DNA of 64,000 nucleotides from Leptolyngbya sp. PLA1 (GTDB lineage: Bacteria > Planctomycetota > Phycisphaerae > Phycisphaerales > UBA1924). This document shows, piece by piece, positions 59,145 to 64,000 of this stretch. The DNA lies in assembly GCA_021405315.1 (NCBI GenBank), contig QWIH01000020.1, positions 1 through 64,000 on the forward strand, given 5' to 3'. Within the stretch, counting starts at the first letter, position 1, and the number at the start of each line of letters is the position of its first letter. The notes under the pieces were generated by a model. It was not told the origin of the DNA. It was given only the letters and a program-made list of their open reading frames with translations, and did not search any database. A program made the translations under genes and the position numbers.

Positions 59145-59212
59145 TACCATCCTCCGAATCATGACTTGTCATGCCCGGGGGCATTTTCGCCCCGCATGAC
59201 GGAGGGCTTCGC
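59145..59212 (+). promoter_or_regulatory. Leader of the SPFH-GYF gene: -10, 12-codon uORF, long hairpin
   Basis: TACCAT (59145-59150) is a -10-like element. An ATG at 59161 opens a 12-codon frame (MTCHARGHFRPA) that stops at 59197-59199. Through it runs a hairpin: GTCATGC (59168-59174) with GCATGAC (59194-59200), then a 3-nt bulge and GGGGC (59178-59182) with GCCCC (59189-59193), loop ATTTTC. The Shine-Dalgarno GGAGGG (59201-59206) begins right after the stem, 6 nt before the gene's ATG. Confidence 0.45.
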
Positions 59213-60328
59213 ATGGGCATCTTCGACCGCCTCAAGAAAGAACTCATCGACATCGTCGAGTTCCTCGACGACTCCAACAACACGCTGTGCTACCGCTTCG
59301 AGCGGTTCCAGAACGAGATCAAGAACCACGCGAAGCTCGTTGTCCGCGAGGGGCAGGCGGCGGTGTTCATCAACGAGGGACGCCTCGCGGACGTCATGGC
59401 GCCCGGCACCTACACGCTCGACACGAAGAACGTTCCCATCCTCGCCACGCTCCTGGGCTGGAAGTACGGCTTTGAGTCCCCCTTCAAGGCCGAGGTCTAC
59501 TTCGTCTCCACGCGGCTGTTCACCGACCTCAAGTGGGGCACGATGAACCCCGTCATGGTCCGGGACCCGGAGTTCGGCCCCGTGCGCCTCCGGGCCTTCG
59601 GCACATACGCCGTCCGCGTCAAGGACCCCGGCACGTTCATCAAGAACGTGGTGGGCACGGACAACCGGTTCACGACCGAGGAGATCTCCGAGCAGCTCCG
59701 CAATCTCATCGTCAGTCACTTCGGGGAAGCGCTGGGCCAGTGCAAGATTCCGATGCTCGATCTGGCCGGCAACTTCCGGAACCTCGGCGGCCGCATCGGC
59801 GACGCGATGCGTCCCGAGTTCGACCGTCTGGGCATCGAGCTTTCGACGCTTCTCATCGAGAACATCTCCCTCCCCCCCGAGGTCGAGCAGGCCCTGGACA
59901 AGCGCTCCAGCATGGGCGTGATCGGCGATCTCAACTCCTACACCAAGTTCCAGACCGCGGAGGCCATCCGAGACGCCGCCAAGAACCCGGGGACCGCCGG
60001 CACCTTCGTCGGCGTCGGACTTGGCCAGGTCTTCGGCGGCCAGATGGCGCAGTCCGCGGGCGCCCAGGGCCCGGCGACCGCCGGCCCGGGCACCCCTCCT
60101 CCCGTTCCGGGCACGGCCCCATATTTCATCGCGGTGAATGGCCAGCAGGTCGGCCCGTTCGAGACTGCGTTGCTCCGCACCAAGGTCGGGGGTGAGCTCA
60201 CGCCGGACACGCTGGTCTGGAAGCAGGGCATGGCCCAATGGACCCCCGCCAAGGACGTGCCGGAGCTTGCGCCGCTCTTCAACGCGCCCCCACCCATTCC
60301 CGGCCCTCCCCCGCTGCCGGGCCGCTGA
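59213..60328 (+). CDS. SPFH-domain protein with C-terminal GYF_2 domain (YdjI-like)
   Basis: 371-residue cytoplasmic SPFH protein of the Bacillus YdjI type: IFDRLKKELIDIVEFLDDSN, then LCYRFERFQNEIKNHAKLVV, REGQAAVFINEGRLADVMAP, GTYTLDTKNVPILATLLGWK, all family blocks. No membrane helix is seen. After a Gly/Ala/Pro linker (about 275-305) comes a GYF_2-type domain (about 308-355: YFIAVNGQQVGPFETALL ... TLVWKQGMAQWTPAKDVPEL). A Pro-rich end closes the protein. In many bacteria its partner is a zinc-ribbon protein like YdjG; that gene follows here but is broken. Confidence 0.9.
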   Translation: MGIFDRLKKELIDIVEFLDDSNNTLCYRFERFQNEIKNHAKLVVREGQAAVFINEGRLADVMAPGTYTLDTKNVPILATLLGWKYGFESPFKAEVYFVSTRLFTDLKWGTMNPVMVRDPEFGPVRLRAFGTYAVRVKDPGTFIKNVVGTDNRFTTEEISEQLRNLIVSHFGEALGQCKIPMLDLAGNFRNLGGRIGDAMRPEFDRLGIELSTLLIENISLPPEVEQALDKRSSMGVIGDLNSYTKFQTAEAIRDAAKNPGTAGTFVGVGLGQVFGGQMAQSAGAQGPATAGPGTPPPVPGTAPYFIAVNGQQVGPFETALLRTKVGGELTPDTLVWKQGMAQWTPAKDVPELAPLFNAPPPIPGPPPLPGR

Positions 60329-60355
60329 CCGGATGCGGGCCACGGGCTCTCGGCC

Positions 60356-61313
60356 ATGAGCGACTCCGCCACGACCACCGGCTTTCCGTGCAGGCAGTGC
60401 GGCGCGAACCTGGAGTTCGTGCCGGGCACGACGCACATCAAGTGCCCGTTCTGCACCACCGAGAACCAGATTGACGCGGCGGGAACCGTGTCCGAGCAGG
60501 ACTTCGGCGCCGTGCTCGCGAGCCTGGAGCAGGCCGCCCCGCACGCGGAGCACCGGACCATCCGGTGCCAGGCCTGCGCCGCTGAGGTGGAGGTCCCGGC
60601 GAACGTCACGAGCATGGCCTGCTGCTTCTGCGGCACGAACATCGTCTCGTTCAACATGAGCGATGCCGATCTGGAAGCGTTCATGAAGCAGGACTTCGTT
60701 GTGGGCGGCTCCGACGGCATTGCCGGACACCCGCGCCACGCGATACTCGGGCGAGCGGGGGGACGCGTACTACGTGACGGTGGGCTCGGGCAACAACAGA
60801 CGCCGCGAGCGGCGCATCCGGTGGAGCCCGGCGGCCGGGCACGTGCGGACGTTCTTCGACGACGTGCTGGTCCTCGCGTCTGATACGCTGCCCCGGGCGA
60901 TGGTCCAGCACCTCGAGCCTTGGGACCTCAAGTCCGCACTCCCCTACCGCGATGAGTACCTCTCGGGCTTCCGGGCGGAGACGTACCAGATCGACCTCAA
61001 GGGAGGGTGGGGCCTGGCGCAGAACATCATGGCGCCGCGCATCGACGACGCCATCCGCGCCGACATCGGGGGCGACGAGCAGCGCATCCACCAACGGCAC
61101 GTCACCTACAGCGACGTCACCTTCAAGCACCTGCTGGTGCCCGTGTGGGTCTCGGCGTATCGATTCCGGGGGAAGGCGTATCGATTCCTCGTCAACGCAC
61201 GCACCGGGGAGGTGCACGGTGAGCGCCCCTGGTCGGTGTGGAAGATCTCCCTCGCGATCGCGGCGGGCGTCGTCGTCATCGGGTTCTTTCTGCTGCTGGT
61301 CGCGCGGAGCTAG
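60356..61313 (+). pseudogene. YdjG-like zinc-ribbon membrane protein, frameshifted and shortened
   Basis: Two pieces of one gene lie in different frames. Piece one (60356 to about 60690) has two zinc ribbons: CRQCGANLEF with CPFCTTENQI, and CQACAAEVEV with CCFCGTNIVS. Piece two (from about 60699 to 61313) has WAAPTALPDTRATRYSGERG, RRERRIRWSPAAGHVRTFFD, VLASDTLPRAMVQHLEPWDL, YLSGFRAETYQIDL and a C-terminal membrane helix (about the last 25 residues, ISLAIAAGVVVIGFFLLLVA). The complete family (recalled) has about 35 residues between the second ribbon and the L-W-x-A-P-x-x-L motif and about 30 between it and T-R-Y-S-G; both are missing here, and the reading frame changes at 60687-60699. True decay or a sequence/assembly error are both possible. 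Confidence 0.7.
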
Positions 61314-61317
61314 CCAT

Positions 61318-61758
61318 TCAGGCCGGCTGCGGGGCAAAGGTCGCGCCGTCCAGCACGTCGCAGGCCACGATGGAACCGGCCTCGAACCCGTCGGCCTTCT
61401 GGGCCGGATCGGTAGGGATCAGGTGCACGGGCACGCCCGCGTCCACGACCACGGCAGAGCCGCGCACCCCCAGCACGCGTCCCTGCACGCGCCTGGGCCG
61501 ACCCTGCACGGGCTCCACGAACTTCCCGCCCGTCTGCACCACGTCGATGCGACGGGCCTGCACGCTGATCGTGCCGATCAGCTTTGCACCGGGGCGGGCA
61601 TCCACCGCGATCAGAGGCCTCAGGTGCATCTCGTAGCTGGTGTTCGGGACCGCGAAAGAGACGAGCTCCGGCCTGGTGCCCGATGCGGGGATGAGGCCCG
61701 CGAGCGTGCCCCGGGCGAGCGTGGGATCGATCTTGGTGGTCGGGGATGGTGTGATCAT
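61318..61758 (-). CDS. Hypothetical small protein
   Basis: 146 residues, no signal peptide, no membrane helix. Mostly beta-strand-like (ELVSFAVPNTSYEMHLRPLI; GAKLIGTISVQARRIDVVQT; RRVQGRVLGVRGSAVVVDAG; VPVHLIPTDPAQKADGF). It could be a small beta-barrel of OB type, but I do not recognise it. It starts at an ATG (61758) 59 bp after tRNA-Thr on the same strand and ends 4 bp from the broken zinc-ribbon gene. Confidence 0.6.
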   Translation of the reverse strand: MITPSPTTKIDPTLARGTLAGLIPASGTRPELVSFAVPNTSYEMHLRPLIAVDARPGAKLIGTISVQARRIDVVQTGGKFVEPVQGRPRRVQGRVLGVRGSAVVVDAGVPVHLIPTDPAQKADGFEAGSIVACDVLDGATFAPQPA

Positions 61759-61817
61759 GGTTCAATGCCGGGACTGGGAACGTGGACGATCGGCCGCCGC
61801 CCGCGCGACGCCGGAAA

Positions 61818-61889
61818 AGCCGCCGACAGGACTTGAACCTGCGACCCGCGCTTTACAAAAGCGCTGCTCTACCACTGAGCTACGGCGGC
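61818..61889 (-). tRNA. tRNA-Thr (anticodon TGT)
   Basis: 72-nt cloverleaf on the minus strand: acceptor GCCGCCG with CGGCGGC; D-stem GCTC/GAGC; anticodon stem GCGCT/AGCGC with loop TTTGTAA (anticodon complement at 61855-61857); T-stem GCAGG/CCTGT with loop TTCAAGT. Discriminator T; CCA not encoded. Reads ACA and, by wobble, ACG, the codon repeated in the thrS leader peptide. Confidence 0.96.
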
Positions 61890-61936
61890 ACGTCCAGGGA
61901 GGTTAGGACGCCTCCGACCCCGCCACGCTCCCCCCC

Positions 61937-62112
61937 TCAGGGACAGCCGCCCCCCGCGACGGCGTTGAGCAGGGCGAAGACGTCGTCCTGGTCGGCGTTC
62001 CCGTCGGAGTTGAAGTCCGGATTGATGCCGGTCGGGTTGGCCCCTCCGCCGACGACGTTGATGAGGTACGTGACGTCGTCCTGGTCGACGTTCCCGTCCT
62101 GGTTCACATCGG
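61937..62112 (-). repeat. DNA copy 2 of a dockerin-like C-terminal module
   Basis: Encodes the two calcium-loop units and connecting [17 protein letters not shown] of the metzincin protease. Nearly the same as the 3' end of the M14 gene (41211-41387), with long identical stretches such as gacgtcgtcctggtc repeated within and between copies. Confidence 0.75.
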
Positions 62113-63304
62113 AGTCCGAGCCGTTGCCGGAGCGGAAGCCCTCGATGATGGGCGAGGTGTTGGTGATGCAGAGGGCGTTGTGCGTCTCGCCCGTCTGCCC
62201 GAGGGGGATGCCTGTCACGTAGCCGTTGAACGTAAGGTCGGGGTTCGAGAAGCGGCCGATGCGTGTGCCCGGGGCATAGGCCATGATCGTGCGGTAGACC
62301 TGGTCCGGGGTGCGATAGCCGAACGCGTACGAGTACGCGGCGGAGCTGCCGTTGTCACGATCGTGGGCGCAGCCCATGTTGTGCCCGAGTTCGTGCGCGA
62401 ACGTGTAGTTGGAGATGCAGTCCTTGTCCGTCACGGTGAACGCGCTGGACTGGAAGCCGGGGCCCGGGTTGGTCTGAAGATAGCCGATGCCGCACGCATT
62501 GAAGTTGTTGACCATCAGCGCCACCATGTCCGCGGCGACGGTATCGCGGATGCAGTGCACGCCGTCCATGAAGCCGTCCGTCCTGGAGCGGAACCGCGAA
62601 AGGTCCGTGCTCGCATTCCCCGACTCTTCGTACTCCACGACACCGGTGTAGGCGAGCGTGAGCTGCGCCTGCGCCTGGCTGTTCACGTACGCGGCGTTGG
62701 CCTGGTTGACGGCGAAGACCACCCGGGCCTGCATCGCGGCGTCGCCCCCCTCGTCATCGCGGGCCAGCGGGGTGTAGACAACCATCACGCGGATATTGGG
62801 CAGGCCCCGCTCGCCATAGCCGCCCGAGGGCCGCCCCGCGCCCCCGCCGTCAACCTCATGCGCATGGTCGGTCGCACACAGGGCGAAGCCGGGCTCCCGC
62901 AGCTCGCGGGCCACGTGCAGCCCGCCCGGCGAAGGCCGAAGCTCGAAGGCACCCTTTGAGGGCGATCTCACCTCGCCGGTCACCACGCCCCTCCCCGCGA
63001 CCAGCAGAAACGACCCGTCCGGCTCGCCCGCGAGGGCCCCCTCGACAACTACAAACCCGAGTTCGTGGTGCACCTTCCGCACCACCCCCACCGGGCTGTA
63101 GTCATCGAAGAGGTTCAGCCTCAGCTCACTCCCCACCGCGGCGGCGCCGGCTGCGGGCGTGGGCACCACGTGTCTGGCACGGATCTGCGGCGTGCCGGTC
63201 TCGGCAACGGGGCCGGAACCGGCAGGTGCCACCAGGTCTGGCGGAGCGCCGAGGGCAAGCCCGTTCAGTCCAGCGACGATCGCGACACACGCAAGATTCG
63301 CCAT
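61937..63304 (-). CDS. Secreted metzincin-type zinc protease with dockerin-like tail
   Basis: 455-residue exported metalloprotease. Signal peptide ([19 protein letters not shown]), prodomain-like N-terminus (about 20-165), then a reprolysin-like catalytic domain (about 170-390): [36 protein letters not shown], and [19 protein letters not shown], the full H-E-x-x-H-x-x-G-x-x-H-D zinc signature, with a likely Met-turn in [10 protein letters not shown]. The end has two DxNxDGxxDxxD loops ([26 protein letters not shown]) and closes with GGGCP. GGGAGAAG lies 4 nt before the ATG. Divergent from the aldolase gene. Confidence 0.92.
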   Translation of the reverse strand: MANLACVAIVAGLNGLALGAPPDLVAPAGSGPVAETGTPQIRARHVVPTPAAGAAAVGSELRLNLFDDYSPVGVVRKVHHELGFVVVEGALAGEPDGSFLLVAGRGVVTGEVRSPSKGAFELRPSPGGLHVARELREPGFALCATDHAHEVDGGGAGRPSGGYGERGLPNIRVMVVYTPLARDDEGGDAAMQARVVFAVNQANAAYVNSQAQAQLTLAYTGVVEYEESGNASTDLSRFRSRTDGFMDGVHCIRDTVAADMVALMVNNFNACGIGYLQTNPGPGFQSSAFTVTDKDCISNYTFAHELGHNMGCAHDRDNGSSAAYSYAFGYRTPDQVYRTIMAYAPGTRIGRFSNPDLTFNGYVTGIPLGQTGETHNALCITNTSPIIEGFRSGNGSDSDVNQDGNVDQDDVTYLINVVGGGANPTGINPDFNSDGNADQDDVFALLNAVAGGGCP

Positions 63305-63480
63305 GCACTTCTCCCGATCACTCACGGGGCATTCAGCGACCGGATCGTTCCCCCGGCCTCACGGTCACACACTAACGCCCCTGTCAAGCGGACAGCCGGC
63401 ACCCGGGGGCACCATCACCCCTACGCCGCGCGGGCCCGGGCTGTTACGCCGTGCGTCCCCGGCACGCATCCATGCGGTTC

Positions 63481-63512
63481 TATACTGGGCTTTCCGCACT
63501 CGGAACGGAGGA
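63481..63512 (+). promoter_or_regulatory. Promoter -10 and Shine-Dalgarno of the aldolase gene
   Basis: TATACT (63481-63486) is the closest match to the sigma-70 -10 consensus in the window; no clear -35. GGAGGA (63507-63512) is 8 nt before the ATG. This is a leadered gene with a short 5' UTR, in contrast to the leaderless set. Confidence 0.55.
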
Positions 63513-63520
63513 ATCCAGCC

Positions 63521-64000
63521 ATGACCTACGCCGCCGCGACGCCGACCACCAACATCCGATCCGTGCTCGGCGCCGACGCCGACGGGCTTCTCGGACACGA
63601 GTCCCGGACGGTCTCCAAGTCCGAGTTGCACCTTCCCGGGCCGGATTTCGTCGACCGCGTGCTCAGCCAGTCCGACCGATCGCCCCAGGTCATGCGGAGC
63701 TTTCAGGCGCTGCTGAACCACGGGCGCCTGGCGGGCACGGGGTACATGTCGATCCTGCCGGTGGATCAGGGCATCGAGCACTCCGCCGGAGCCTCCTTCG
63801 CCCCCAACCCCGCGTACTTCGACCCGGAGAACATCGTGAAGCTCGCCATCGAGGGTGGCTGCAACGCGGTGGCCTCCACCGTGGGCGTGCTGGGGGCCGT
63901 GGCCCGCAAGTACGCCCACAAGATCCCCTTCCTCGTGAAGTTCAACCACAACGAGATGCTGACCTATCCGAACATCTTCAAGCAGTCCTACTTCGGGAGC
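63521..64000 (+). CDS. fbaB: Class I fructose-bisphosphate aldolase (FbaB-like), 3' end cut by window edge
   Basis: Glycolytic/gluconeogenic aldolase of the archaeal/DhnA type that works through a Schiff-base lysine. The first 160 residues are visible; the total should be about 340-350. Seen: [18 protein letters not shown], then [20 protein letters not shown] (diagnostic L-P-V-D-Q-G-x-E-H-S) followed by [38 protein letters not shown] and [16 protein letters not shown]. The catalytic Lys lies beyond the window. Strong leader signals precede it. Confidence 0.93.
   Translation, partial: MTYAAATPTTNIRSVLGADADGLLGHESRTVSKSELHLPGPDFVDRVLSQSDRSPQVMRSFQALLNHGRLAGTGYMSILPVDQGIEHSAGASFAPNPAYFDPENIVKLAIEGGCNAVASTVGVLGAVARKYAHKIPFLVKFNHNEMLTYPNIFKQSYFGS

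Noticed and set aside
1..64000. CRISPR array, prophage, IS element or integron
   Set aside because: No regularly spaced repeats, no transposase, integrase or phage structural protein seen on either strand.

Overview
The window is very GC-rich bacterial chromosome, gene-dense, with no phage, IS element, CRISPR array or rRNA. It looks like a planctomycete, most likely of the Phycisphaerae type (inference). The signs are: secreted proteins ending in dockerin-like tails rich in DxNxDGxxDxxD; a TIGR03790-type secreted protein; short zinc-ribbon proteins with CxxC...CPEC; a pseudopilin-like protein of the planctomycete kind; scattered housekeeping genes, including a nuoH without other nuo genes; and KdsA plus beta-barrel proteins, which imply a Gram-negative envelope.

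Layout. 1-11.4 kb: 3' part of an RND efflux pump, lone nuoH, a TIGR03790/dockerin protein, a YggU protein, a nucleoside permease divergent from a uridine-kinase-like gene, a degenerate receiver-GAF protein, tsaB, an outer-membrane protein and an HU-family protein behind a long leader. 11.4-23.4 kb: a tightly coupled six-gene operon (three SPFH/HflK-HflC-like membrane proteins, an ABC ATPase, its ABC-2-type permease and a conserved secreted helical protein), divergent from a second ABC-2 permease and a tiny membrane protein. 23.4-38.4 kb: a DegT aminotransferase, lgt, tatD, kdsA, an ABC exporter pair, yhhQ, a zinc-ribbon membrane protein, nnrD, a transglutaminase, a DUF255 thioredoxin protein, one unknown, and galE. 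38.5-41.2 kb: a threonine-rich leader peptide with a complete trp-type attenuator in front of a small zinc-ribbon gene and thrS. 41.2-51.2 kb: an M14 carboxypeptidase, gamma-glutamyltranspeptidase, a cytochrome c-sorbosone dehydrogenase, ispD, a plant-type ferredoxin-NADP reductase, an aldose epimerase and a Cys-rich membrane protein. 51.4-64 kb: a large coiled-coil two-TM protein, an ECF sigma/anti-sigma pair, a pseudopilin, a cyclophilin, a barrel protein, tRNA-Ala, an EamA transporter, a YdjI-type SPFH gene with a broken YdjG-type partner, tRNA-Thr, a metzincin protease and the start of a class I aldolase gene.

Three things stand out. (1) 38555-38672 contains a 15-codon leader peptide with seven Thr codons, six of them consecutive, followed by mutually exclusive 1:2, 2:3 and 3:4 pairings and a U-tract. 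This is a textbook attenuator, but it sits upstream of threonyl-tRNA synthetase, a wiring I do not know as described in this phylum. (2) The triple-SPFH/ABC operon looks like a membrane-microdomain-plus-exporter system of unknown purpose. (3) At least thirteen genes have a TAnnnT -10-like hexamer ending only 5-8 nt before the start codon and no Shine-Dalgarno, while genes with a more distant TAnnnT do have one. Leaderless transcription therefore seems common in this genome.
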